Program-made: the position numbers and the translations under genes
Shown: positions 9,679 to 19,344 of the stretch, piece by piece
Layout: every line of letters begins with the position of its first letter
Numbering within the stretch: the stretch's first letter is position 1
DNA from: Cyclobacteriaceae bacterium
GTDB lineage: Bacteria > Bacteroidota > Bacteroidia > Cytophagales > Cyclobacteriaceae
Assembly: GCA_028278225.1 (NCBI GenBank)
Contig: JANQEU010000079.1
Coordinates: 62,001 to 126,000, forward strand
DNA length: 64,000 nt
Direction of reading: 5' to 3'
The notes under the pieces: model-generated
What the model was told of the DNA's origin: nothing
Databases searched by the model: none
The model's input: only the letters and a program-made list of their open reading frames with translations

Positions 9679-10032
9679 ATGAAAGTTGCAGGGAAATTCT
9701 TTCTTTTTCTTGCTCTTGGATTCCTTGGACTCCATACAGTGATCCCACACGAGCATGAACAGGTCGTGGAGATCGACCACTTTCATGCTCACAATAACCC
9801 GGATTCACTCCTCGACTATTTGAAGCAGGCGTTTCACGAAGATCTGGGAGAAAACCACCTGGAAGATTTTCAGATCAGCGGCATTGACGTCTTATTCATA
9901 CCTTCAGGCAAAACAAACTTTCTTTTTACCAGGCCATTGATCAAAGTTGGATCAACGCCGGATCCCACACAAATAATTGGCGTAACCAATCCATCAGATC
10001 ATTTTGATCTCCGGGGTTCTCCGCTAGTGTAG
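9679..10032 (+). CDS. Small His-rich exported protein ahead of metal efflux genes
   Basis: A 117-residue protein with an N-terminal signal peptide or anchor (about residues 5-22). A cluster of histidines follows directly (HEHEQVVEIDHFHAH, about 24-38), suggesting metal binding in the periplasm. The rest is not recognised. The gene lies 51 bp upstream of the RND pump gene. Small unannotated exported proteins in this position are common next to CusA/CzcA operons of Bacteroidota. A role as a metal sensor or scavenger is inference from the histidines and the gene order. A TAATTTTA sequence at about 9665 partly resembles a -7 element. Confidence 0.7.
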   Translation: MKVAGKFFLFLALGFLGLHTVIPHEHEQVVEIDHFHAHNNPDSLLDYLKQAFHEDLGENHLEDFQISGIDVLFIPSGKTNFLFTRPLIKVGSTPDPTQIIGVTNPSDHFDLRGSPLV

Positions 10033-10083
10033 TGATTCACTAGCCTGTCAGCAGTTTTTATTTCCAATAAATTTTCTTGCGAT

Positions 10084-13000
10084 ATGTTTGAGAATATTAT
10101 ACGGTTTTCCGTAAAACATAAATTCATAGTATTTCTTCTTGTAGGATCAATTGTAGGATTTGGCATCTATTCGATGGGGCAAATACCTCTGGACGCAGTG
10201 CCTGATATTACAAATAATCAGGTACAGATTGTTACAGTCTCGCCCTCGCTTGCCCCCCAGGAAATCGAGCAATTGATCACCTTCCCGGTGGAAATGGCGG
10301 TAAGAAATATTCCCGATCTTATTGAAATAAGGTCTATTTCCCGGTATGGCCTTTCCGTGGTAACCGCCGTATTCAAAGACAGAATTCCGATTTTGGATGC
10401 ACGGCAATACGTCAGAGAACAACTCAATATTGCCGAAGGGGAGATTCCGGATGAGTTGGGCGTACCCGAATTAATGCCTATCACCACTGGCCTTGGCGAG
10501 ATATTTCAATACACCTTGGACGTTGACTCTGCCTACCGGGAGTACTACGGACCCATGGAATTGCGAACCATACAGGACTGGATTGTCAAGAGGCAACTTT
10601 CCGGTGTTCCCGGGATCATTGAAGTCAGTAGCTTCGGCGGATATCTCAAACAGTATGAGGTAGCAGTCAACCCGGCTCAACTAAGACAATTCAAGTTATC
10701 TATTCACGATGTATATGACGCGCTTTCAAGAAACAATCAAAACTCCGGAGGCAGCTATATCGAGAAAAAAACAAATGCATATTACATCCGAACCGAGGGA
10801 AGGGTAACATCTCTTGAGGATATTGAAAATATCGTGATCTCCGGAAATCAGAGATCGCCTATCTACATTGGAAATGTGGGAAAAGTAAGCTGGGGCAGTC
10901 CAAAAAGATACGGTGCAATGACAAAGGACGGACTCGGTGAAGCTGTTGGTGGGATCACTTTGATGTTTAAGGGAGCCAACTCATCGGAAGCCATCAGAAA
11001 TGTTAAGGCAAGGATTGAGCAGGTACAAAAATCATTACCTCCCGGGGTTACAATCAATTCCTACCTGGACAGATCCGAGCTTATCGGAAGGACCATTAAA
11101 ACGGCAAGCAATAATCTTATTGAGGGAGGTCTGGTGGTCATTTTTATCCTGATTCTGCTTCTGGGTCACTGGCGCGCCGGATTAGTTGTGGCATCGATCA
11201 TCCCCCTTTCGATGCTGTTTGCATTTATCATGATGCATTTGACAGGTGTTTCAGCCAACCTGATGTCTCTGGGCGCTATTGATTTTGGTATCGTCGTGGA
11301 CGGTGCGGTGATCATAGTTGAAAATATCCTTTTCACACTGTACAGCACCAAACTCGGGATGAAACTCAGTCAGTCAGAAATGGATACTGCAATTACTGAA
11401 TCCTCAACAAGGATCTACAAATCTGCAGCATTTGGAGTATTGATCATCCTGGTGGTCTTCCTTCCCATAGTAACATTGAGCGGAATAGAAGGAAAGACTT
11501 TCAGACCAATGGCTTTGACCGTCAGCTATGCCATCCTGGGAGCGATGATCCTCTCGATGACTTACGTTCCCGTGGTGTCATCCCTTCTCTTATCAAAAAA
11601 GATAAGCACTAAAAAAACTTTCTCAGACCGGATAATGGGAAGCATTCGCAACACCTACCTGCCCATACTGAAAAAGTCACTTCAATTACCGATAGCAGTT
11701 ATCACAGTGGCTCTTGCGCTATTCCTGAGCACTATTGTACTATTTAGCAGGATGGGCGCAGAATTCATCCCTACCCTTGAGGAAGGTGATCTGGCCATGC
11801 AAATGACCATTCAACCAGGTAGTTCCCTGACAGAAAGCATAAACACTTCCACAAAAGCCGAACAGATCCTCATCAGCGAATTCCCGGAAGTAAAACATGT
11901 GGTATCCAAGATCGGCACGGCAGAAGTACCAACGGATCCCATGGCTATCGAAGACGCCGACATAATGATCGTGATGGAGGAGAAAGAAGCCTGGGTGAGC
12001 GCAGAAAGTCGGGAGGAAATGGTGGAAAAAATGAAAAAGAAACTGGAATTGATAGTCGGGGCTTCATTTGAATTCACGCAGCCTATTCAGCTACGGTTTA
12101 ATGAATTGATGACCGGTGCCAAGACGGATATAGCTGTAAAAGTTTTTGGTGAGGATACGAACGAGTTGGTCAGATTGGGCAACAAGGTGGCTACGATCAT
12201 TGAGGGAATCAGGGGGGCTGGAGATGTGAAGGTCGAGCAAACCGATGGCCTTTCACAACTTGTAGTTAAGGTCGACAGACACATGCTGGCCAGGTATGGT
12301 ATTGACGCCGCAGATGTAAACCAGGCCATCCGGGCTGCATATGCAGGAGAAGTTGCCGGGGTTGTTTTTGAGGGTGAAAAAAAGTTTGATCTGGTAATCA
12401 GGTTGCAACCTGACTACCGCGAAGAATTGGATTTATCAATGATTCATATCAACGCACCGAACGGGAATATGATCCCTTTAAATCAACTGGCGAGTACGGA
12501 ATTAATTGAAGGACCAATGCAGATCTCAAGGGAAGATGCCAAAAGACGCATTGTCGTTGGTGTCAATGTCCGAAACAGGGATGTGGCAAGCCTGGTAGAA
12601 GAAATTGAACAAAAACTGAGCACCGGGTGTGAGCTACCTCCAGGATATTTCATCACATATGGAGGTCAATTTGAAAATTTGAAGGCCGCGGAAAAAAGAC
12701 TTTCAGTGGCGGTACCCATAGCCTTATTCCTGATCTTCATATTCCTTTTTTCAGCTTTCAAATCACTCAAATACAGTGCCTTGATCTTTACTGCTGTCCC
12801 CCTGGCCGCAATTGGAGGAGTTTGCGCACTGTATATCCGAAATATGCCATTCAGCATTTCGGCCGGGATTGGATTCATAGCGCTTTTCGGAGTGGCCGTG
12901 TTGAATGGAATTGTCCTGATCAGCTATTTGAACGAACTCAAAGAGAAAGGAGACATGGATATCAAAGAGCTAATTGTAAAGGGAAGCCTGGCCAGATTAA

Positions 13001-14355
13001 GGCCTGTTCTCATGACGGCTGGTGTTGCAGCTTTTGGATTTCTGCCCATGGCATTGTCCACATCAGCCGGTGCTGAAGTTCAAAAACCACTTGCAACGGT
13101 TGTTATTGGTGGTCTTATTTCTTCCACCCTTCTCACGCTGCTGGTATTGCCCGTGATTTACCTGCTTGTAAATCAAAAATATAAGGTCTCAGAGAGCTTT
13201 AGAAAAGGGCTGCCTGTGATACTTTTCTTTCTGGGGATTCCTTTATATGGTCAAAATGAATTGTCAATGGATGAGGCCGTCAGTCACGCAAAAACCAAAA
13301 ATGCAGATCTACTGATCACAAAGAAATCCCTGGAGCAATCCAGGCTGACTATTCTTCAAAGTTTTGATCCGGACAATCTGGAATTTGAATATCAACAGGG
13401 AAAAATAAATGCCGACCTCGTTGATCACTACTGGCAGGTCAATCAGTCATTCGGAAACCCTGTAAAAACCGTAACTGACAGGCGTGTGAGAGTGACTAAT
13501 TATGAAACAGAGAAAGCCAGTCTCAGAATTTTGGAAAAAGAACTTAGCTACCGGACAAAGGTGGCGTGGATCAATTGGAGTGGCAGTTATCGTAAATCTC
13601 AAATAGCAGAAAATATTTTACCGTTGATGGAGCAACTTGAGGAGGCCATCGCAACCGCTCTGGAGTTGGGAGAAATTGATTTCCTGACACATCAGCATTT
13701 TACGGAGCTTTCGCGGTCACTGGAAAATATGAATCTGCAGATCAGGTTGGAACATCAGAAAAACTGGACGCTCCTCCAAAACATTTGCCAGCTTGATAGC
13801 ACATATTCGCCTGCTAATTATCCCTTGATCCCTGCAAAAAGTGATTCAGTAACGCTGGATCCCCTATTCGAAACGGTTAACGCCCAAAAAGCCCTCATCG
13901 AAAAAATGAATATTAAATCGAAGACGGCGGAATACTATCCAACATTATCCGCAGGATATTTCAACCAGCAAATTGAGGGTTTAAAGGGACTGGATGGATG
14001 GAAAGTGGGAATAGGTATCCCTCTTTGGATGAAACCCAAAAGTGCCGACGTGCAGCAAGCCAGGATCGAGGCTGAAAAAGTTGAATTATTGAACAATTAT
14101 ACCATCGTTAATTATGGACGCCGGCTGGACAATCTGAGCAACTTTTTGGATCAGCTTAGCTCGCATTCCTTTGATGATATCTCGCTCTTTGATAATGACT
14201 TAAACAAAATAAAGCAGGCACTGGATGCCGGAAATGTCAATTATTTTCAGTTTGTACAAACTTTAAGTGATCTCCTGGAAAACTACATTCAAAGCATCGA
14301 GCTGAGATCAATATACTACCAGACCATATATGAAATTGAATTTTTAACTAGATAA
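10084..14355 (+). CDS. CusA/CzcA heavy-metal RND efflux pump fused to a TolC-like outer-membrane factor
   Basis: A 1423-residue fusion. Residues 1 to about 1035 form a heavy-metal-efflux RND permease: N-terminal helix, two large periplasmic loops and 12 membrane helices. The transmembrane proton-relay signature GAIDFGIVVDGAVIIVEN (397-414, acidic residues Asp400 and Asp406) marks the HME subclass. From about residue 1040 a second hydrophobic segment (LPVILFFLGIPLYGQ) leads into a helical TolC/CusC-type outer-membrane factor domain running to the C-terminus. Such fusions are known in Bacteroidota and put inner- and outer-membrane components in one chain. Metal specificity (Cu/Ag or Zn/Co/Cd) cannot be read safely. 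The adaptor gene begins 2 bp downstream. Confidence 0.93.
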   Translation: MFENIIRFSVKHKFIVFLLVGSIVGFGIYSMGQIPLDAVPDITNNQVQIVTVSPSLAPQEIEQLITFPVEMAVRNIPDLIEIRSISRYGLSVVTAVFKDRIPILDARQYVREQLNIAEGEIPDELGVPELMPITTGLGEIFQYTLDVDSAYREYYGPMELRTIQDWIVKRQLSGVPGIIEVSSFGGYLKQYEVAVNPAQLRQFKLSIHDVYDALSRNNQNSGGSYIEKKTNAYYIRTEGRVTSLEDIENIVISGNQRSPIYIGNVGKVSWGSPKRYGAMTKDGLGEAVGGITLMFKGANSSEAIRNVKARIEQVQKSLPPGVTINSYLDRSELIGRTIKTASNNLIEGGLVVIFILILLLGHWRAGLVVASIIPLSMLFAFIMMHLTGVSANLMSLGAIDFGIVVDGAVIIVENILFTLYSTKLGMKLSQSEMDTAITESSTRIYKSAAFGVLIILVVFLPIVTLSGIEGKTFRPMALTVSYAILGAMILSMTYVPVVSSLLLSKKISTKKTFSDRIMGSIRNTYLPILKKSLQLPIAVITVALALFLSTIVLFSRMGAEFIPTLEEGDLAMQMTIQPGSSLTESINTSTKAEQILISEFPEVKHVVSKIGTAEVPTDPMAIEDADIMIVMEEKEAWVSAESREEMVEKMKKKLELIVGASFEFTQPIQLRFNELMTGAKTDIAVKVFGEDTNELVRLGNKVATIIEGIRGAGDVKVEQTDGLSQLVVKVDRHMLARYGIDAADVNQAIRAAYAGEVAGVVFEGEKKFDLVIRLQPDYREELDLSMIHINAPNGNMIPLNQLASTELIEGPMQISREDAKRRIVVGVNVRNRDVASLVEEIEQKLSTGCELPPGYFITYGGQFENLKAAEKRLSVAVPIALFLIFIFLFSAFKSLKYSALIFTAVPLAAIGGVCALYIRNMPFSISAGIGFIALFGVAVLNGIVLISYLNELKEKGDMDIKELIVKGSLARLRPVLMTAGVAAFGFLPMALSTSAGAEVQKPLATVVIGGLISSTLLTLLVLPVIYLLVNQKYKVSESFRKGLPVILFFLGIPLYGQNELSMDEAVSHAKTKNADLLITKKSLEQSRLTILQSFDPDNLEFEYQQGKINADLVDHYWQVNQSFGNPVKTVTDRRVRVTNYETEKASLRILEKELSYRTKVAWINWSGSYRKSQIAENILPLMEQLEEAIATALELGEIDFLTHQHFTELSRSLENMNLQIRLEHQKNWTLLQNICQLDSTYSPANYPLIPAKSDSVTLDPLFETVNAQKALIEKMNIKSKTAEYYPTLSAGYFNQQIEGLKGLDGWKVGIGIPLWMKPKSADVQQARIEAEKVELLNNYTIVNYGRRLDNLSNFLDQLSSHSFDDISLFDNDLNKIKQALDAGNVNYFQFVQTLSDLLENYIQSIELRSIYYQTIYEIEFLTR

Positions 14356-14357
14356 CC

Positions 14358-15449
14358 ATGAAATACCTGTCAATAGCCATACTACATTTCATCTTTTTCA
14401 GTTGCACAAAACCCACCGCAGTGGAGCAGCCACCTGAAAACCGATCAGCAATTCAACTTACCCCTGAACAGGTAGATTACAACGATCTGCAGGTTGGAAA
14501 GATCTCCAGGAATTCAATCAGGTCGTACGTTACTGCAACGGGGCTCCTGGATGTTCCCCCCAATTACAGGGCTTCCGTACACACCATGATCAATGGATAC
14601 ATCAAATTGGTGGAAGTACTCCCCGGGGAAGAAATTGAAAGAGGGCAGGTTCTGGCCACTTTGAGTCATCCCGATATTGTCAACTTGCAAAAGGATTTTC
14701 TCGCCGCGCAGGCGCTTAAAACCAAACTGGACATTGAATTGGACCGTAAATCCAAACTCCTCAAAGATCAGATTACTTCAGATGTTGATTTTCAATCGCT
14801 TAAGTCCGATGTCGTCACTGCAAATGCAACTTTTAACGCAATCAGAAGCCAGCTTAAGATGATAGATATCGATCCTGACCGGATCACAAACAATTCCATC
14901 GTAAAAACCATTTCACTTTCTTCACCCATCAGCGGCATGGTTTCCGAAGTTAACATTCATGTTGGCAAACTTCTGACACCGGAACAGGAAGCATTTTTCA
15001 TCATTGATCCAACTCACAAGCACCTTGAGCTGGATGTTTTCCCGGATGCAGCATCCAGGCTGTCAATAGGACAGGTTATCTACTTTGAAAATGTCAGCGG
15101 AGTTGTGACCGGAGAGGGTGTTATCTACCTGATTAATCCAAATGTATCAGACAAACAGACGGTTAAAGTTCATGGTCATTTAACGGACGAAAACGTCCCA
15201 CTTAAGATCGGTGATTTTGTAAAAGCAAAAATAATTGTTGATTCTGACAGCGTTTTTGCAGTGGCAAATAATGAAATTATTCACGCCCAAAATCGGCATT
15301 TCATGTTTGCTTCCACTGAACAGGGTTTTGAAAAAATTGAGATTATTTTGGGTAGAAAAGACGATCAATTCACAGAAATTCTGGGACCTGAACTGATTTT
15401 TGAGACGGAAGTAGTTCTAAAAGGCAACTATTATCTTAATGGAATTTAG
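14358..15449 (+). CDS. CusB/CzcB-type periplasmic adaptor (membrane fusion) lipoprotein of RND efflux pump
   Basis: A 363-residue adaptor. A lipoprotein signal ends FFSC (Cys16). The barrel-sandwich/lipoyl half VHTMINGYIKLVEVLPGEEIERGQVLATL (about 75-103, read in two parts) precedes a helical hairpin at about 110-165. The second lipoyl half LSSPISGMVSEVNIHVGK (about 191-208) and beta-barrel domains follow. It would bridge the RND pump and the outer-membrane factor across the periplasm. Translation is coupled to the pump gene (2-bp gap). It ends about 220 bp before the next operon. No strong terminator was seen downstream. Confidence 0.9.
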   Translation: MKYLSIAILHFIFFSCTKPTAVEQPPENRSAIQLTPEQVDYNDLQVGKISRNSIRSYVTATGLLDVPPNYRASVHTMINGYIKLVEVLPGEEIERGQVLATLSHPDIVNLQKDFLAAQALKTKLDIELDRKSKLLKDQITSDVDFQSLKSDVVTANATFNAIRSQLKMIDIDPDRITNNSIVKTISLSSPISGMVSEVNIHVGKLLTPEQEAFFIIDPTHKHLELDVFPDAASRLSIGQVIYFENVSGVVTGEGVIYLINPNVSDKQTVKVHGHLTDENVPLKIGDFVKAKIIVDSDSVFAVANNEIIHAQNRHFMFASTEQGFEKIEIILGRKDDQFTEILGPELIFETEVVLKGNYYLNGI

Positions 15450-15537
15450 TTATTCCGGCAACCGAAGTAGCCCCTGCAGAAGTCATTTACCTTACTGACA
15501 GGTTTGAGAAATAATGAGGTAAAACAAATCACACTAC

Positions 15538-15577
15538 GTTATAGCTGGTTATAGCTAGCTACAAGTAGCTACGACTA
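15538..15577. repeat. Short 10-bp degenerate tandem repeat
   Basis: Two near-identical 10-mers, GTTATAGCTG and GTTATAGCTA, stand side by side and are followed by the related GCTACAAGTA and GCTACGACTA. TAGCTA-like words continue to about 15615. It lies between the efflux operon and the promoter of the TonB receptor operon. It may be simple sequence with no function. Confidence 0.5.
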
Positions 15578-15616
15578 ACTAATTGTAATGAAAAGTAATT
15601 TTACTAGCCGTAGCTA

Positions 15617-15648
15617 TTGACATTAATTGGAGATATGTTCCAAATTTG
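15617..15648 (+). promoter_or_regulatory. Candidate promoter of the TonB/HmuY operon
   Basis: A TTGACA at 15617-15622 and CAAATTTG at 15641-15648 (5 of 6 fixed bases of TAnnTTTG) are spaced roughly as Bacteroidota -33/-7 elements. A start site near 15654 would fall in the left arm of the palindrome that follows. The 10-mer TGACATTAAT (15618-15627) recurs 20 bp from the identical palindrome upstream of the TonB receptor at 53085. Confidence 0.45.
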
Positions 15649-15675
15649 CATTATTTAGAATGATTCTAAATAATG
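15649..15675 (+). promoter_or_regulatory. Perfect palindromic operator overlapping the TonB receptor start codon
   Basis: Arms ATTATTTAGAAT (15650-15661) and ATTCTAAATAAT (15663-15674) are exact reverse complements around one G. The outer C/G pair (15649/15675) extends this to 13-bp arms. The ATG of the receptor (15673-15675) lies inside the right arm. The inner TTAGAAT-N-ATTCTAA has the 7-1-7 shape of Fur-family sites. The regulator itself is not in this window. An identical copy precedes the TonB receptor at 53085. Confidence 0.75.
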
Positions 15676-17940
15676 AGCTGGCAGAGGTTTTTTGTTTGTG
15701 TCTTGTGGATTTTTGGCTCGGAAACGCTATTTGGACAGGTATCTGTATATGTTTCTGATAAGGAAAACAATCCAATTGCAGGTGCCGTCGTATCTGTCAG
15801 CGACCTGGCCTCAGGGAAAAAAGGATTTTACATCACGGATGACCATGGAAGAACATCAGTTACAGTCTCTCCGCCATTCCAGGCTTCCATAAGGCATCTG
15901 AGCTTTGACCATTACACGGACACCATATACAATTCGACCGATCAGACTATTGTGCTTTCCTATTCCGAAAACAACCTGGATGAAATTGTTGTCACCGGGA
16001 ATTTTCTACCGCAATCCTCGAAGAATTCAGTTTACAAAGTACAAACAATTAATGCGAATAGAATTCGATCCCAGGGCGCGAATTCGTTGCAGGAAGTATT
16101 GTCTAATGAACTGAACATTCGATTTTCCAGGGACAATGCTATCGGAACTTCCAGTATGAGTCTCCAGGGACTTTCCGGCCAGAATGTAAAAGTACTGGTC
16201 GACGGCATACCGATAATAGGCCGCTCAGGTACTGCGAATGAGATAGATCTCAATCAGATCAACATCAATACCATCCAGCAAATCGAAATAGTCGAAGGCC
16301 CCTTGTCTGTCAACTATGGCGCAGATGCGTTGGCAGGTGTTATCAATATCATAACCAGAAAGGATATTACCGGGAACCTGACTTTGGATATCGGACTTCA
16401 GGAAGAAACCGTAGGTCGCGAGTTCAGTTACTTTAAAGACGGGATCCATAATTCGGACATAAATATTGGCTTTCGGCCGGGATCACATTTCTACTCTCAA
16501 CTCAATACACGTATCAACAGATTCGGCGGATGGACGGGTACCGGGGAGGGCAGGGATAAGAACTGGTATCCTAAAACGCAATACTTTGCCGGGGGGCTGC
16601 TAAGATATGAGAAGAGGGATCTGAGTATCACCTACAAGCTGGATTATTTGAATGAAATTATTGAAAATCTAGGTGAAATAAATGACAACAATCCGCTCAG
16701 GGATGCATTTGCCATCGATGAAGAATACACCGCTACACGCTGGCTACATCAGTTTCAGGGTAGTTTTTCATTGAAAAATGCTTTATTGAATCCGGTCATT
16801 GCCTTTACGGATTATGAGCGCACCATCCGGCAGTTTAGTAAGAACATGGTCACCGGATCTGAACTGAACACAGTAGATAGTGAACAGGACACCACCTATT
16901 ATCGAACACTCTTCTTCCGTAATACGCTGAGTAATTTTCTTGGCTGGAAAGCCGGAAAAATTAAGGGGGACAATCAACTCGGCATAGACAGCAACCTGGA
17001 GTTTGCCGGAGGAACAAGACTAGACTCTGAAGATGAGTCCCTGTTTGATATCGGGCTTTTCATTTCTTCGGAAATCGGGACATCAAAGTTGAAAATTCGT
17101 CCGGGAATCAGATTCTCATACCACAGTGTGTACTCCACTTCGCCGACTCCTTCGATCAATGCCAAATACGATATAAATAACAGCACGCAGTTGAGGGTTG
17201 GCTATGGAAGAGGTTATCGGGCACCTTCCGCCAGGGAATTGTATTTTGAATTCATTGACGCCAGTCATAATATTTTAGGCAATGAATCCCTGGAACCGGA
17301 GTACTCTCATAATGTAAACGCTGACCTGACATATAAACTCCAAAAAATCCCGGTTTCATTAAGTATCGGGGGATTTTACAACCATATTGACAATCGGATA
17401 ACTTTTTTCACACCACAACAGGCCAATCAGGCAACTACGTATGTTAACCTCCTCAAATACAAGACCACCGGCGGTTCATTACGGGTTAAGTATTTCATGG
17501 AATCTCTGACCCTGAACAGCGGATTTTCGTACGTGGGCCTCTATCAGCAACTGAATGAAACTGACAGGGAAGTCGTACCTCAATTCCTGTTCATGCCTGA
17601 AATTATGGGGAATGCTGATTATGACATTGGATCAGGCTTTAGTGTTGCCGCCTTTTATAAATACACAGGTCCGGTCAAAGATTATCAACTGGTGACTGAT
17701 ATCGACGGCGAAGATACACCTCAGTTAACCAGGATTGATGGTTATCAGTTTCTGGATGTTACTTTCAGCAAACAATGGAAACTTGGGATATCCACCCAAA
17801 TCGGCATTCGAAATGCATTTGATGTCACAACAGTAACCAATACAACCGGTGGCAGTGTACATGGCGGAAGCAGCCAAAGGGCAATCGCTTACGGCAGATC
17901 TTATTTCTTAAAACTGAATTATCATTTTTCAAAACCATAA
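15673..17940 (+). CDS. TonB-dependent outer-membrane receptor, probably heme/iron-type
   Basis: A 755-residue receptor. The signal peptide (about 1-22, ending LFGQ) is followed by a carboxypeptidase-regulatory/CNA-like beta domain (about 23-95). The plug comes next, with the TonB-box-like DEIVVTGN (about 104-111) and VLVDGIPI...IEIVEGPLSVNYGADALAGVINI (about 175-227, read in parts). A 22-strand barrel ends in an aromatic-rich terminus. The start at 15673 is fixed by an in-frame TAA two codons upstream and by the good signal peptide. It lies inside the palindromic operator. The HmuY-like gene follows 13 bp later, so heme or a related metal-tetrapyrrole is the likely ligand. Confidence 0.92.
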   Translation: MSWQRFFVCVLWIFGSETLFGQVSVYVSDKENNPIAGAVVSVSDLASGKKGFYITDDHGRTSVTVSPPFQASIRHLSFDHYTDTIYNSTDQTIVLSYSENNLDEIVVTGNFLPQSSKNSVYKVQTINANRIRSQGANSLQEVLSNELNIRFSRDNAIGTSSMSLQGLSGQNVKVLVDGIPIIGRSGTANEIDLNQININTIQQIEIVEGPLSVNYGADALAGVINIITRKDITGNLTLDIGLQEETVGREFSYFKDGIHNSDINIGFRPGSHFYSQLNTRINRFGGWTGTGEGRDKNWYPKTQYFAGGLLRYEKRDLSITYKLDYLNEIIENLGEINDNNPLRDAFAIDEEYTATRWLHQFQGSFSLKNALLNPVIAFTDYERTIRQFSKNMVTGSELNTVDSEQDTTYYRTLFFRNTLSNFLGWKAGKIKGDNQLGIDSNLEFAGGTRLDSEDESLFDIGLFISSEIGTSKLKIRPGIRFSYHSVYSTSPTPSINAKYDINNSTQLRVGYGRGYRAPSARELYFEFIDASHNILGNESLEPEYSHNVNADLTYKLQKIPVSLSIGGFYNHIDNRITFFTPQQANQATTYVNLLKYKTTGGSLRVKYFMESLTLNSGFSYVGLYQQLNETDREVVPQFLFMPEIMGNADYDIGSGFSVAAFYKYTGPVKDYQLVTDIDGEDTPQLTRIDGYQFLDVTFSKQWKLGISTQIGIRNAFDVTTVTNTTGGSVHGGSSQRAIAYGRSYFLKLNYHFSKP

Positions 17941-17953
17941 ATAATTAAACATA

Positions 17954-19339
17954 ATGTTTCGTTTATTCATTTTCTTCTTACTTATAGGAGGTTCATTGAT
18001 CATGATACGTTGTAGCGATGATGATGAACCTCAACCTTTCACTGTAAATTTTACTAATCTGGAAGCCGGGATTTCCTCTTCCTCGCCCTCGGCTGAAGTT
18101 GGGATCACATTTTCCCGGGGTACGCCGGCAACCGGTACGATTGAATTAAGTTTGTCCACCAACAATCTCACCTACGGGAGTACTGCAGACTTTTTCACCA
18201 CACCGGAAGCAGTGGATAATGTGATTTCCTTGTCTTATGATGCCGGTGCGGAATCCGTATCGTTTACGGTAACCCAGGGCGAAGGACTCAATATTCAGCA
18301 GGATGAAACCATCGCGATTACGCTGACAGAGTCCGCCGGTGATTTCATCGTGGGAGAAAACACAGCGATCTCCATAACATTTTCTGAGAATTTCATTGCC
18401 AGATCGGGCACTATTGAATTGAACGGAGGCGGTGAGGCATACCCCAATCAGACTTTTGTCGACCTGAGCAAACTGGAGCAAACTACTGTTGATAAACACT
18501 CCTGGGATTTAGGATTTTATACCGCTTCGGGAGAACACCGCGTCATACTCAATGGCAGCGCAAACGTTATGGTCAGGCCTTTAGATAAATTTGATCTTAC
18601 CGAAGTAACTGCAGAGGACACATCGGGATTTGCCGGTCAAATGGTGATCCCGCAGTTTGATCCCTCAGTAGGCTCAATTGCCTGGGTTGATTCGCCTGAT
18701 GGTGACCTGACCAATACGGCTATCGGAGATATTTCAGCCACTGATTCAGAAAACGCTGTATTCATCGTAAAACGTGACGGAGAAGGACGTAACTGGAAGA
18801 AAGTCAGAGTCCTTCGAAATATGGATAACTATAGTATTCAGTACGGAGATATCGATGCGACCTCAATATCTACCACTGAAATCACTAAAAATGACCTGTA
18901 CAGTTTTGTGTTTTTCGATCTTGACAATGGTGAGGTTTCCGTAGAGCCTGAAAAGTCAGCCTGGGACATCATGTATAGTACGTATACTGAGTCTTTGAAC
19001 CTTGGTGCGCCAGGGTTGGATATACCATATGGATTTAAGGACTATATCATTATAAATCGATATAACGTCAAAGCCGGAACCGTTCTGATCAGTGATTTTG
19101 CGTATGAGAGCTTCGTACTTTCCGACATAAGCAATATTGAACTCGGTAGCCAGATCAATGTCATCGGCGCAAACTGGCGTGAAGGCGGCGGACCCATTTC
19201 CGCTCCTTCGCTTCACGAGGATCGGTTCTTCGTAATTGAGGATAGCGGGGGAAATACGTATAAGCTAAAATTTAACCGACTTACATCAATTGAAGGAGAG
19301 CGGGGTTTGCCTGAATTTTCATTCGAACTATTAAACTAA
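17954..19339 (+). CDS. HmuY-family (heme-binding-like) lipoprotein
   Basis: A 461-residue lipoprotein with signal ending MIRC (Cys20) and an acidic SDDDE tail typical of outer-membrane sorting in Bacteroidota. Residues about 28-150 form a Calx-beta-like domain. The C-terminal part (about 155-461) has the HmuY pattern: WDLGFYT near 182, a SAWDIMYSTYTE segment near 335, and a final KLKFNRL beta strand. HmuY proteins hand heme to a TonB receptor. The axial ligands of the Porphyromonas protein are not obviously conserved here, so the ligand may differ. It sits between the receptor and an exported chelatase-like gene, within one operon. Confidence 0.85.
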   Translation: MFRLFIFFLLIGGSLIMIRCSDDDEPQPFTVNFTNLEAGISSSSPSAEVGITFSRGTPATGTIELSLSTNNLTYGSTADFFTTPEAVDNVISLSYDAGAESVSFTVTQGEGLNIQQDETIAITLTESAGDFIVGENTAISITFSENFIARSGTIELNGGGEAYPNQTFVDLSKLEQTTVDKHSWDLGFYTASGEHRVILNGSANVMVRPLDKFDLTEVTAEDTSGFAGQMVIPQFDPSVGSIAWVDSPDGDLTNTAIGDISATDSENAVFIVKRDGEGRNWKKVRVLRNMDNYSIQYGDIDATSISTTEITKNDLYSFVFFDLDNGEVSVEPEKSAWDIMYSTYTESLNLGAPGLDIPYGFKDYIIINRYNVKAGTVLISDFAYESFVLSDISNIELGSQINVIGANWREGGGPISAPSLHEDRFFVIEDSGGNTYKLKFNRLTSIEGERGLPEFSFELLN

Positions 19340-19344
19340 CTAAA

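Noticed and set aside
15649-15675. Transcription terminator of the efflux operon
   Set aside because: The palindrome is AT-rich with a 1-nt centre and no T-tract, and an identical copy sits upstream of another receptor gene, so an operator fits better.
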